Shown: positions 1 through 10,328 of the stretch, in pieces
Layout of the letters: the number at the start of each line of letters is the position of its first letter
Position numbering within the stretch: the first letter of the stretch is position 1
DNA from: Reyranella sp.
Lineage (GTDB): Bacteria > Pseudomonadota > Alphaproteobacteria > Reyranellales > Reyranellaceae
Reading direction: 5' to 3'
Assembly: GCA_030684475.1 (NCBI GenBank)
Contig: JAUXWB010000170.1
Coordinates: 1-47,735 of the forward strand
DNA: 47,735 bases
Position numbers and translations under genes: made by a program
The notes under the pieces: model-generated
Seen by the model: only the letters and a program-made list of their open reading frames with translations
Database searches by the model: none
What the model was told of the DNA's origin: nothing

Positions 1-42
1 GACGATCCGCTTGCGAAGATCCAAGGATAGGGCTCGTGCCAT
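1..42 (-). mobile_element. IS630-family transposase, 5' end only (runs off the left edge)
   Basis: Reading leftwards from an ATG at 42, fourteen codons give MARALSLDLRKRIV. This is the highly characteristic N-terminus of IS630-type (orfA) transposases, which begin with this basic segment before a helix-turn-helix. An AGGAGG ribosome-binding site lies at 54-59. An ATG four bases further upstream is in another frame. The rest of the gene lies outside the window, so I cannot tell whether the element is intact. The non-coding 43-133 stretch would then be the element's left end. IS630 elements insert at TA or CTAG, and a CTAG at 137-140 is a possible boundary. The family call rests on 14 residues only. 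Confidence 0.6.
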
Positions 43-133
43 TCATGCTGGCCTCCTGCGATCCCAGCCCTCAGCTTGAATCACACTTCAAGACCCAAGG
101 GAATCCCCTTCCGAGTCCTGCAAACAGGAATGG

Positions 134-166
134 GCTCTAGTATTCGAAACCCGTCCAACCTAGAGC
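134..166. repeat. Short inverted repeat at the likely IS/chromosome boundary
   Basis: GCTCTAG (134-140) is repeated in inverted orientation as CTAGAGC (160-166), with 19 bases between. It sits just outside the presumed left end of the IS630-type element. The CTAG core fits the target preference of part of that family. It may equally be a chance hairpin. Confidence 0.3.
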
Positions 167-170
167 GACG

Positions 171-365
171 ATGGCGGCGACAAAAATCTTCTCGGAGTTG
201 CCGGATTGGGTCTTCGATCTCCGTGAGCAGTCGGTCGGCGTCTGCGAAATGACCGGGACAGATAAGCTGGGCCGCTCTATTGCTGCGACTGGTAGTGACC
301 TGGATACATTCATCGAGCGATGCAAAGCCGATGCTCATGATTTGGCGGCGAGGGTGCGGCGGTAG
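171..365 (+). CDS. Small hypothetical protein
   Basis: A 64-residue protein starting MAATKIFSEL and ending AARVRR. I do not recognise a family. The C-terminal half (residues about 43-64) is an amphipathic, charged helix with DLDTFIERC. The middle is acidic and has one further Cys. There is no signal peptide or membrane segment. No good ribosome-binding site precedes the ATG, and an open frame runs on the opposite strand over 137-325, so the call is tentative. It lies directly next to the presumed IS end and could be a chromosomal gene truncated by, or carried next to, the element. Confidence 0.4.
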   Translation: MAATKIFSELPDWVFDLREQSVGVCEMTGTDKLGRSIAATGSDLDTFIERCKADAHDLAARVRR

Positions 366-366
366 C

Positions 367-417
367 CACCCTTCGAGACGCGGTCCTGCGGCCCGCTCCT
401 CAGGGTGAGGTTGGTGT
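367..417 (+). repeat. Dispersed palindromic intergenic repeat, copy A
   Basis: The unit runs CCACCCTTCGAGACGCGG, then a GC-rich variable centre, then CTCCTCAGGGTGAGGTTGG. Two further copies lie at 11505-11556 (opposite orientation) and 11579-11625. The conserved ends flank a variable centre, here GGTCCTGCGGCC, that can fold on itself. It lies between the small hypothetical gene and the 3' end of the convergent reductase gene, as expected for a non-coding REP/BIME-like element. Confidence 0.65.
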
Positions 418-436
418 TGAATCGGCCGTCCGCCAG

Positions 437-1441
437 CTACCCGACCTTCACGACCAGCTTTCCGAAGTTCTCGCCCTTGAGCAGGCCCATGAAGGCCTGC
501 GGGGCCTTGGCGAGGCCGTCGACCACGGTCTCGCGGCTCCTGAGCTTGCCCGCTTTCACGAGACCGCCGACTTCGGCCACGAAGTCGCCCATCAGGGCTG
601 CGTGGTCGGAGACGATGAAGCCCTGGATGGTGAGGCGGCGCTGCACGATGGTGAACATCTTGGGCGGCCCGGCGATCGGCTCGGCGTCCTGATATTCGGA
701 GATGGCCCCGCAGAAGGCGAGACGGCCGAAATTGTTCAGCCGCGCGAACACGGCGTGGAAGATCCGGCCGCCGACATTCTCGAAGTCGGAATCGATGCCC
801 TGGGGGCAGAGCTTGTCGAGCACCGCGCCATAGTCGCGCTCGGTCTTGTGGTTGAAGCAGGCGTCGTAGCCCGCCTCGCGCACCGCCCACTGGCATTTCT
901 CCTCGTCGCCGGCGCAACCCACGACGCGGGCGCCGGCCAGCTTCGCGAGCTGGCCCGCCACCTGGCCGACGGCGCCGGTCGCGGCCGAGACGAACGCCGT
1001 TTCGCCCGCCTTGGGCTTGCAGATGTGGGTGATGCCGTACCAAGCGGTGAAGGCCGGCATGCCGAGCACGCCGAGATGGGCTTGGAGCGGCGCGACGGCG
1101 GGATCGATCTTGCGCAGGCCCTTGCCGTCATGGAGCGTGTGGCTCGCCCAGTTCAGCATGCCCATCACCGTGTCGCCCTTGGCGAAGCGCGGGTTCTTCG
1201 AGTCGACGACTTCGCCCACCGAGCCGCCGGTCAGCGGCTTGTCGAGCTCGAAGGGCGGCGTGTAGGAGCGCAGCTCCGTCATGCGCGGGCGCATGTAGGG
1301 ATCGAGCGACAGGAAGCGGGACCGGATCAGCACCTGGCCGTCGGCGAGCGCCGGCAGGGTGACCTTCTCCTCGCGGAAGCAGTCGGCGGTGACATCGCCA
1401 GCCGGACGCTTGGCGAGCACGATCTGCAGCGCGTCGGTCAT
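437..1441 (-). CDS. NADP-dependent oxidoreductase, zinc-independent MDR family
   Basis: A 334-residue medium-chain reductase of the CurA/leukotriene B4 dehydrogenase-like group, which reduces the C=C bond of enones with NADPH. The N-terminal domain carries LDPYMRPRM, typical of this group. The nucleotide-binding motif is AATGAVGQVAGQLAK at about residues 155-170, followed by GARVVGCAGDEEKC. The four-cysteine structural zinc site of true alcohol dehydrogenases is absent. I chose the ATG at 1441 (MTDALQIV) because GAGGACA precedes it; longer versions add a non-homologous tail. It starts 10 bp after serB stops, so the two are probably co-transcribed, though no functional link is evident. The substrate is unknown. 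Confidence 0.85.
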   Translation of the reverse strand: MTDALQIVLAKRPAGDVTADCFREEKVTLPALADGQVLIRSRFLSLDPYMRPRMTELRSYTPPFELDKPLTGGSVGEVVDSKNPRFAKGDTVMGMLNWASHTLHDGKGLRKIDPAVAPLQAHLGVLGMPAFTAWYGITHICKPKAGETAFVSAATGAVGQVAGQLAKLAGARVVGCAGDEEKCQWAVREAGYDACFNHKTERDYGAVLDKLCPQGIDSDFENVGGRIFHAVFARLNNFGRLAFCGAISEYQDAEPIAGPPKMFTIVQRRLTIQGFIVSDHAALMGDFVAEVGGLVKAGKLRSRETVVDGLAKAPQAFMGLLKGENFGKLVVKVG

Positions 1442-1451
1442 GGGCTTGTCC

Positions 1452-2345
1452 TCATGGGTTGGGTCTTTCGACGAAGTCGCGCCGGCGATAGCCCTGGAGA
1501 TAGAGCAGTGCGGTGAGGTCGCCATGGTCGATGCGGGCCGTCACCTGGGCCGCGACCGTGGGCTTGGCCCGGAAGGCGACGCCCAGGCCCGCGGCCTGCA
1601 GCATCGGCAGGTCGTTGGCGCCGTCGCCGACGGCGAGCGACTGACCGAGGTCGAGGCGGCGCTCAGCGCACAGGCGTTCGAGAGTGGCGAGCTTGGCTTC
1701 CTTGCCGAGGATCGGCGGCTGGACGGTGCCGGCCAGGGTGCGGCCGTCGTGGTTCAGCGTGTTGGCTCCGTCGAAATCGAAGCCCAGGCGCTCGTGGATC
1801 ATCCGGGTGAAATAGGTGAAGCCGCCCGAGACCAGGGCGCAGTAGCCGCCGAACTTGTGCATTGTGGCGATCAGGGTCGCCGCCCCCGCCATGGGGCGGA
1901 TGCGCTCGGCCGCCTCGTCGAGCTTAGCCACCGGCAGGCCCTTCAGCAGCCGGACTCGCTCGACGAGGGCGCCGGCGAAATCGATCTCGCCGTTCATGGC
2001 GCGCGCCGTTATGGCGGCGATGTGCTCGCGCAGGCCCAGGAACTCGGCCAGCTCGTCCAGCATCTCGTTCTCGATGATGGTCGATTCCATGTCGGCTACG
2101 AGCAGCCGCTTGCGCCGGCCCTCGGCGAAGAGGGCGACGGCATCGATGCCGGGCAGGCTCACCGTCGGCGTCGCGCCCTCGGGCGGCGCCTCGAACGGCA
2201 GGTCGCAGGCGACACCCGGGGCCAGCCAGTCGACGGCGCCGACCGCCGCGCCGCTTGCTTGCAGCTGTTCGGTCGCGCGCTGGACGGCGGCGGCATCGAG
2301 GACGGGATGGGCGGGATTGGCGATGAGGACGAAGACGTGGTTCAC
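1452..2345 (-). CDS. serB: Phosphoserine phosphatase SerB
   Basis: A 297-residue HAD-superfamily phosphatase for the last step of serine synthesis (phosphoserine to serine). The HAD nucleophile motif is DMEST at about residues 85-89. A VSGGF motif (motif II) and GDGANDLPML (motif III) follow. The N-terminal 80 residues form the ACT-like regulatory domain usual in alphaproteobacterial SerB. I chose the GTG at 2345 (reading NHVFVLIANPAHP), because this matches the usual start of the family. A TTG at 2381 would add 12 odd residues. No strong ribosome-binding site is visible. It is divergent from miaA with 56 bp between, and the reductase gene follows it. Confidence 0.93.
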   Translation of the reverse strand: MNHVFVLIANPAHPVLDAAAVQRATEQLQASGAAVGAVDWLAPGVACDLPFEAPPEGATPTVSLPGIDAVALFAEGRRKRLLVADMESTIIENEMLDELAEFLGLREHIAAITARAMNGEIDFAGALVERVRLLKGLPVAKLDEAAERIRPMAGAATLIATMHKFGGYCALVSGGFTYFTRMIHERLGFDFDGANTLNHDGRTLAGTVQPPILGKEAKLATLERLCAERRLDLGQSLAVGDGANDLPMLQAAGLGVAFRAKPTVAAQVTARIDHGDLTALLYLQGYRRRDFVERPNP

Positions 2346-2401
2346 GGTGGTTCTAATGGCCGATTTGCAATCGGCGGCCAAGCGGTGTCTTTTCGCCGGC
2401 C

Positions 2402-3328
2402 ATGGCTCAGGGGCGCGTCATCGTCGTCGCCGGACCGACCGCGAGTGGCAAGTCGGCGCTGGCGCTTGCGCTCGCCGAACGGTTTCAGGGCACGGTGATC
2501 AACGCCGATGCCATGCAGACCTACGACACCTTTCCGATTCTGACCGCCCAGCCCACTGCCGAGGAGCGCGCCGGCGTGCCGCATGCCCTCTATGGCGTGA
2601 TGCCGCTCAGCGAGACGCTGTCGGCGGCACGCTGGCGGACGCTCGCCTCGACGGAGATCGAGCGCAGTCTGGCGGCGGCTCGGACGCCGATCCTGTGTGG
2701 CGGTTCCGGTCTTTACCTGCGCACCTTGATGCAGGGCATCGCCGCCGTTCCCGACGTGCCGCTCGAGATTCGCGAGCAGGCCAACGCCGACTGGCAGTCG
2801 CTCGGCGCCGACGCTTTCCGCGCGCGGTTGGCCGGCAAGGATCCGGCAGCCGTCCTCAGGCTGAAGCCCGGCGATCGCCAGCGCCATGTCCGCGCCTGGG
2901 AGGTGGTGCTGGCGACCGGCCGGCCGCTCAGCGATTGGCAGGCCGATACCGACGCGCCGGCGCCATGGCATTTCACCACCGTGCTGCTGACGTCCGATCG
3001 CAGCTGGCTGCGCGACCGCATCGAAAGTCGCTTCGATGCCATGCTGACGCAGGGTGTGCTCGCTGAGGTGCGGACGGTATTCGACCGCGCGCCCGACCCG
3101 CGCTGGCCGGGGTTGAAGGCGCACGGCGCACCTGAACTCTTTCGCCACTTCCGGGGCGAACTGGAGCTTGGGAAAGCGCGCCAGATCGCCATCGATCACA
3201 CCCGCCAATATGCCAAACGCCAGATGACGTGGTTCCGACATCAGATGGCACCAGATCTTGTGGTCGACCCACAGTCTGCTCAATCACTTGAGGTTGTCGC
3301 GCAATATTTGACCAAAACAGAGGTCTGA
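2402..3328 (+). CDS. miaA: tRNA dimethylallyltransferase MiaA
   Basis: A 308-residue enzyme that transfers dimethylallyl from DMAPP to N6 of A37 in tRNAs reading UNN codons. The P-loop GPTASGKS is at residues 11-18. DAMQTYD (tRNA/A37 region) and CGGSGLYLR follow, all family hallmarks. The C-terminus has the usual Arg/Lys-rich segment with RQYAKRQMTWFR. The length is normal for the family. The serB-miaA-ilvB order is common in alphaproteobacteria. The ATG follows a weak purine-rich stretch. The promoter is probably in the 56-bp gap shared with serB. Confidence 0.95.
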   Translation: MAQGRVIVVAGPTASGKSALALALAERFQGTVINADAMQTYDTFPILTAQPTAEERAGVPHALYGVMPLSETLSAARWRTLASTEIERSLAAARTPILCGGSGLYLRTLMQGIAAVPDVPLEIREQANADWQSLGADAFRARLAGKDPAAVLRLKPGDRQRHVRAWEVVLATGRPLSDWQADTDAPAPWHFTTVLLTSDRSWLRDRIESRFDAMLTQGVLAEVRTVFDRAPDPRWPGLKAHGAPELFRHFRGELELGKARQIAIDHTRQYAKRQMTWFRHQMAPDLVVDPQSAQSLEVVAQYLTKTEV

Positions 3329-3354
3329 AACTTTACGTTTCGTGCGTTTTTGAG

Positions 3355-3383
3355 TTGACCCTCCGAGACCTGCCCTCTATGGT
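3355..3383 (+). promoter_or_regulatory. Probable sigma-70 promoter of ilvBN
   Basis: TTGACC (3355-3360) and TATGGT (3378-3383) are separated by exactly 17 bp, 54 bp upstream of the ilvB start. The predicted transcription start falls at about 3390, the first base of the adjacent hairpin. Prediction from sequence only. Confidence 0.55.
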
Positions 3384-3389
3384 CCGCGC

Positions 3390-3413
3390 CGCCGCAAAAC
3401 TCGTTTTGCGGCG
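3390..3413 (+). promoter_or_regulatory. Perfect stem-loop at the 5' end of the ilvBN leader
   Basis: CGCCGCAAAAC (3390-3400) pairs perfectly with GTTTTGCGGCG (3403-3413), leaving a very tight loop (CTCG if the last pair opens). It lies right at the predicted transcription start and about 11 bases before the ribosome-binding site. No T-run follows, so it is not a standard terminator. It may stabilise the mRNA 5' end or act in attenuation. No leader peptide with Leu/Val/Ile codons is visible. Confidence 0.45.
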
Positions 3414-3436
3414 CATTTGTCAGAGGAGAGCGTGTG

Positions 3437-5202
<1,766 letters not shown>

Positions 5203-5206
<4 letters not shown>

Positions 5207-5715
5207 ACGCGCCCATGGAGATTCAAAGCCACACCATTTCGGTTCTGGTCGCCAACGAGCCCGGCATCCTGGCACGCGTTGTTGGCCTCTTTTCCGGCCG
5301 CGGCTACAACATCGAAAGCCTGACTGTGGCCGAGACCAACGCCAAGGAGAGCCAGTCGCGCATCACCATCGTGACCAAGGGTACGCCGATGATCATCGAG
5401 CAGATCAAGGCGCAGCTCGATCGTCTGGTCCCCGTCTATCGCGTGCGCGACCTCACGGTCGAGGGTCCGCACATCGAACGCGAGCTGGCGCTGGTCAAGG
5501 TCAAGAGCACTGGCGAGAAGCGGGTCGAGGCACTCCGCCTGGCCGATGTCTTTCGCGCCAAGGTGATCGACGCCAAGGCCGATTCATTCGTCTTCGAGGT
5601 CACCGGCAATTCCGACAAGGTCCAGACCTTCATCGGCCTGATGGAGACACTCGGCCTGGTCGATGTAGGCCGCACCGGCATTGTCGCCATGTCGCGTGGC
5701 GGCGAAGCGCTGTAG
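5203..5715 (+). CDS. ilvN: Acetolactate synthase small (regulatory) subunit
   Basis: About 170 residues. The N-terminal ACT domain (HTISVLVANEPGILARVVGLF, then GRGYNIESLTVA) binds valine for feedback inhibition. The C-terminal ALS_ss_C domain follows, with RELALVKVK at its start. The GTG at 5203 overlaps the ilvB stop as GTGA. An in-frame ATG at 5215 (MEIQSHTI) would give 166 residues and is an equally possible start. The protein stabilises and regulates the IlvB subunit. The next gene (LysE type) begins at the base after its stop codon, so ilvB-ilvN-lysE form one transcription unit. Confidence 0.94.
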
Positions 5716-6333
5716 ATGGACTATGCGGCCGCGCTTCTTGGCCTCGCGGTCGTCCATCTGCTGGCAGTGGCCAGCCCCGGCCCATCGACGGTGCTGGTGA
5801 TCCAGACCGCGGCAGTGTCCGGCCGTCGTGCCGGCCTGCTGGCGGCCTTCGCCATGATGCTGGGGGCGCTCGCCTGGGCGGCGGCCGCGCTCTACGGGCT
5901 TCAGATTCTGTTCGCGCGCTTTGAGTGGCTTTACCTGGTGTTCCGTATCGTCGGCGCGATCTACCTGCTCTATCTCGCTTGCATGCTGCTGCGCCATGCC
6001 GGCGCGGCGTTGCCGGAGCCCGACCCGTCGGTGGTCCGCGCCGGCGCCTGGCAGGGCTTCCTGAGGGCGCTGCTGCTGCAGCTCAGCAATCCCAAGGTCA
6101 TGGTCTTCATGGGCAGCATCTTCGTCTCGCTGCTGCCCGCCCAGCCGCCGGCCTGGATGGACGCCACGGTGCTCGCCATCGTGGCCTTCAACGAGTTCAC
6201 CTGGTTCGCGCTGCTGGCGCTCCTGTTCTCGGGCGATGCCGTCCGCGCGTTCTACCGGCGCACCAAGCGCTGGCTCGACCGCATCATGGGCGGTGTGCTT
6301 GGTCTCCTTGGCGCGCGGTTGCTAGTAGCCTAG
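5716..6333 (+). CDS. LysE/RhtB-family amino acid exporter
   Basis: A 205-residue inner-membrane protein with six predicted hydrophobic segments. The family signature SPGPSTVLVIQTAAVSGRRAG occupies about residues 18-38 (usually PGP-N/S...), followed by LRIVGAIYLLYLA-like and LLLQLSNPKVMVF motifs typical of the LysE superfamily. Its ATG directly abuts the ilvN stop (TAGATG). Co-transcription with acetolactate synthase suggests export of a branched-chain amino acid or a related overflow product, but that is inference from position only. Its 3' end overlaps the convergent lipoprotein gene by 12 bases. Confidence 0.85.
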   Translation: MDYAAALLGLAVVHLLAVASPGPSTVLVIQTAAVSGRRAGLLAAFAMMLGALAWAAAALYGLQILFARFEWLYLVFRIVGAIYLLYLACMLLRHAGAALPEPDPSVVRAGAWQGFLRALLLQLSNPKVMVFMGSIFVSLLPAQPPAWMDATVLAIVAFNEFTWFALLALLFSGDAVRAFYRRTKRWLDRIMGGVLGLLGARLLVA

Positions 6334-6879
6334 ATTTAGGCGGCTGCCGGCGACGCGGGCCTCGATCTCAGCGAGGTTGGCCGGTGTCTGGGTGATCACG
6401 AACAGCGCCTGCGTGCGCCCCGAAATGCGCAGCGGATCGCCGCCCTCTCGCTGCTGCATGTTGATGAAGAATGTGCCTGCGGGCTGGCAGGTCCAATTGC
6501 TGCTCAGACCGTCGACATTGACGCCGGGATAGCGCAGGCAGACCTGGGTGAGCGGCTGCCCGCTCGAATCCGTCGTGGTGTCGATCTTCCACTCGCCCTG
6601 GAAGATGCGCCGCTGCCCGACCAGCCAGGCGAAGTCGCGACCATCGGCGGTCGAGTAATGGATTTGCGCCGGGCCGCTGCCGCGGGTCCACAGCCAGGTC
6701 TTGTGGCTCATCGAACGGGCGGCGCCGTGGGTCGTCGAATTTTCGATGGCATAGTCGAGCCCCGGCATGGGGACGGCCGGCGTGGTCGGCGCATCGGATT
6801 TTTCGGCGCAGGCGGACAGGGCAAGGGCAGCGGCCAGGGCGCGCGCGACCGCGGCGAACGGGAAGCGAGACATCGACAT
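6322..6879 (-). CDS. Hypothetical lipoprotein
   Basis: 185 residues from the ATG at 6879 (a second ATG at 6873 is possible). Residues 1-22 form a lipoprotein signal ending LSAC, so the mature protein probably starts at that Cys and is anchored to a membrane facing the periplasm. The rest is a soluble domain with GRDFAWLVGQRR and a GEWKIDTTTD strand. Two Cys (in QVCLRY and NWTCQP) may form a disulfide. I do not recognise the family. The last 12 bases overlap the end of the LysE gene, tail to tail. Confidence 0.75.
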   Translation of the reverse strand: MSMSRFPFAAVARALAAALALSACAEKSDAPTTPAVPMPGLDYAIENSTTHGAARSMSHKTWLWTRGSGPAQIHYSTADGRDFAWLVGQRRIFQGEWKIDTTTDSSGQPLTQVCLRYPGVNVDGLSSNWTCQPAGTFFINMQQREGGDPLRISGRTQALFVITQTPANLAEIEARVAGSRLNLGY

Positions 6880-8300
<1,421 letters not shown>

Positions 8301-8342
8301 GCGTGTTGGCGGGCGGCAGCGCTTGCAATCAAGCGCGAGAAA

Positions 8343-8360
8343 GGCGCTGTAAACAGCGCC
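8343..8360 (+). repeat. Stem-loop in the ilvC 3' untranslated region
   Basis: GGCGCTGT pairs perfectly with ACAGCGCC across two bases (a four-base loop if the last pair opens). No T-run follows. It precedes the true terminator and could protect the mRNA 3' end. Confidence 0.45.
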
Positions 8361-8386
8361 GACCCGCACGGATCAGAACGGATAAG

Positions 8387-8417
8387 AACGGGCTCCCCTC
8401 GGGCCCGTTTTTATTTT
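8387..8417 (+). terminator. Rho-independent terminator of ilvC
   Basis: AACGGGC (8387-8393) pairs with GCCCGTT (8403-8409), followed by a T-rich tract (TTTTTATTTT, 8408-8417). Clear intrinsic terminator on the + strand. It also marks the boundary with the convergent short-chain dehydrogenase gene. Confidence 0.85.
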
Positions 8418-9187
8418 CAAATTATGTATCCACCGCCGGCCGCGTCGAGCATCGCGCCGGTGATGAAGGAGGCTTCGTCCGACAGCAGCCACAGGATCGC
8501 CTCGGCGATCTCGTGGCTCTCGCCGACGCGGTGCATGGGAATCGAGGCCTCGATCCCGGCGCGGAAGGCCGGTTCCTTGAGCCGGCCTTCGGTCATTTCG
8601 GTCAGCACCATGCCCGGCCGGATCGAATTGACCCGGATGCCTTCGGAAGCGGCCTCGCGGGCGAAGCCCTTGGTGAAGGCATCGACCGCGCCCTTGCTGG
8701 CGGCATAGGCCGAAGAGCCGAGCCGTCCGCCCAGCGTGGCGGCCATCGACGAGACGTTGACGATGGCGCCGCCCCTATGGCCTCCCGGGCCGCCCTGCCT
8801 GGTCGACATGCGTTTGGCCGCCTCGCGACAGCACAGCATCAGGCCGATCACGTTCACCGCGAACAGGTTGGCGAGCGCGGCGGCGTCGTAGGAGTCGACC
8901 CGGCCGGGGCCGGTGCTGATGCCGGCGCTGTTCACCAGATGGGTGATCGGTCCCAGGGTGCGCTCCGTCTCCTCGAACAACCGCACGATGTCAGCCTCGC
9001 GCGCCATGTCGCCTGGCAGTGCGATCGCTTGCCCGCCCTTGGCCACGATGTCGGCCACGATCGCCTTTGCCCGTGTGTCCCGGGTTCGATAGTTGATCGC
9101 GACCTTGTAGCCATGCGCCGCCGCCCGACGGGCGGTCTCGGCGCCGATGCCCGAGGCGCCACCGGTGATGAGAAGCGTTTTGTTCAT
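8417..9187 (-). CDS. Short-chain dehydrogenase/reductase (SDR)
   Basis: 256 residues with a classical SDR layout. The cofactor motif TGGASGIG (about 8-15) follows an N-terminal strand. NSAGIS stands for the NNAG motif. The catalytic Ser is in VNVSSMAA, and Tyr-Lys is in YAASKGAVD. IRPGMVLTEM is the usual PG motif. NYRTR after the second strand suggests NADP preference. I chose the ATG at 9187 (MNKTLLITGG), because upstream codons have no family match. It is divergent from the zinc alcohol dehydrogenase gene, with only 43 bp between. The substrate is not predictable. Confidence 0.88.
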   Translation of the reverse strand: MNKTLLITGGASGIGAETARRAAAHGYKVAINYRTRDTRAKAIVADIVAKGGQAIALPGDMAREADIVRLFEETERTLGPITHLVNSAGISTGPGRVDSYDAAALANLFAVNVIGLMLCCREAAKRMSTRQGGPGGHRGGAIVNVSSMAATLGGRLGSSAYAASKGAVDAFTKGFAREAASEGIRVNSIRPGMVLTEMTEGRLKEPAFRAGIEASIPMHRVGESHEIAEAILWLLSDEASFITGAMLDAAGGGYII

Positions 9188-9230
9188 GCCGGCGATGATA
9201 TAGTGCCGGCGACGCCTCGGGAGGAAAATC
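9188..9230. promoter_or_regulatory. Divergent control region with a 9-bp direct repeat
   Basis: TGCCGGCGA occurs at 9187-9195 and again at 9204-9212, with a TATAGT hexamer (9199-9204) between. The 17-bp periodicity could mark an operator for the divergent SDR and alcohol dehydrogenase genes. GGGAGGA before 9231 is the ribosome-binding site of the rightward gene. Confidence 0.3.
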
Positions 9231-10328
9231 ATGAAAGCCGCCGTTCTGTTCAAGCCCAACGAGCCGCTTCAGGTTCTGGACTGCGAACTCGATCCGCCCA
9301 AGGCGCTCGAGGTCCGCGTCAAGATGAAGGCGTCGGGCGTGTGCCAGAGCGACTGGCACGTCATGAACGGCGACTGGCCCTCGCCGATGCCGATCGTGCC
9401 GGGCCATGAGGCCGCCGGCGAGATCCTGGAATGCGGCCCGGGCGTCACCACGGTGAAGCCGGGCGACCACGTCATCTTCTCCTTCCGCCCGCACTGCGGG
9501 CGCTGCCGCTACTGCAGCCAGGGTCGTACCGTGCTCTGCATCGGCCGGGCCGGCTCGCCGCCGGGCGCCCTCTACGACGGCACGCTCCGCATCAAGTACA
9601 AGGGCCAGGGCATCAACCAGATGGCCCGCATCGGCACCTTCGCGGAGGAGGTCGTGGTGCCGGAGGAAATGGTGGTGCCGATCCGCAAGGACATGCCGTG
9701 GGCGCAGGCCGCCCTGGTCGGCTGCTGCGTGGCAACCGGTGTCGGCGCCGTCACGCGGCATGCCAAGATCGAGGCCGGCTCCACCGTACTGGTGATCGGC
9801 TGCGGCGGCGTCGGCCTCAATGCCATCCAGGGCGCCGTGCTGTCGGGCGCGGGCAAGGTCATCGCGGCTGACATCCTCGACAACAAACTCGAGATGGCGA
9901 AAACCTTCGGCGCGACCCACACCATCAACACTGCCACGGACAACGATCCGGTGAAGAAGGTGAAGGAAATCGCGGGCCTCGGCGTCGACTATTCCTTCGA
10001 TGCCGTCAGCAACGACAGGACCCAGGCGCTGGCGTTCGACGCGCTGGCGCCGGGCGGCCATGCCGTGGCGGTCGGCATCTCGGCCGCCACCGTGCGCGCC
10101 ACCTACTCGCCCTTCATGATGGTGTTCAGCGAAAAGACGGTGAGCGGGACCTTCTACGGTTCGGTGCGACCCGACCTCGATTTCCCCGTGCTGGTCGATC
10201 ACTATATGAACAAGCGGCTCAACATTGACGGCCTGATCAGCCGCACCTACAAGCTCGACGAGATCAATGACGGCTTCAAGCGCATGATGGCGGGCGAAGT
10301 CGCGCGCGGCGTCGTCGTCTTCGACTGA
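9231..10328 (+). CDS. Zinc-dependent alcohol dehydrogenase (MDR family)
   Basis: 365 residues. The catalytic zinc ligands are the Cys of SGVCQSDWH (about 39) and GHEAAGE (about 60-66). The structural zinc site is CGRCRYC...C at about 87-104. The cofactor motif is GCGGVGLNAIQGA at about 186-198, followed by ADILDNKLEMA, where Asp suggests NAD. It resembles class III/aryl-alcohol-type dehydrogenases. GGGAGGA precedes the ATG. It overlaps the acyl-CoA dehydrogenase start by one base (TGATG), so the two are coupled. A role in oxidising an alcohol whose acid enters beta-oxidation is inference. Confidence 0.9.
   Translation: MKAAVLFKPNEPLQVLDCELDPPKALEVRVKMKASGVCQSDWHVMNGDWPSPMPIVPGHEAAGEILECGPGVTTVKPGDHVIFSFRPHCGRCRYCSQGRTVLCIGRAGSPPGALYDGTLRIKYKGQGINQMARIGTFAEEVVVPEEMVVPIRKDMPWAQAALVGCCVATGVGAVTRHAKIEAGSTVLVIGCGGVGLNAIQGAVLSGAGKVIAADILDNKLEMAKTFGATHTINTATDNDPVKKVKEIAGLGVDYSFDAVSNDRTQALAFDALAPGGHAVAVGISAATVRATYSPFMMVFSEKTVSGTFYGSVRPDLDFPVLVDHYMNKRLNIDGLISRTYKLDEINDGFKRMMAGEVARGVVVFD

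Noticed and set aside
602..1516. Antisense open frames over the reductase, serB, ilvB, mreB, kup and the BNR gene
   Set aside because: They are shadows of high-GC coding DNA, lack ribosome-binding sites and show no family features.
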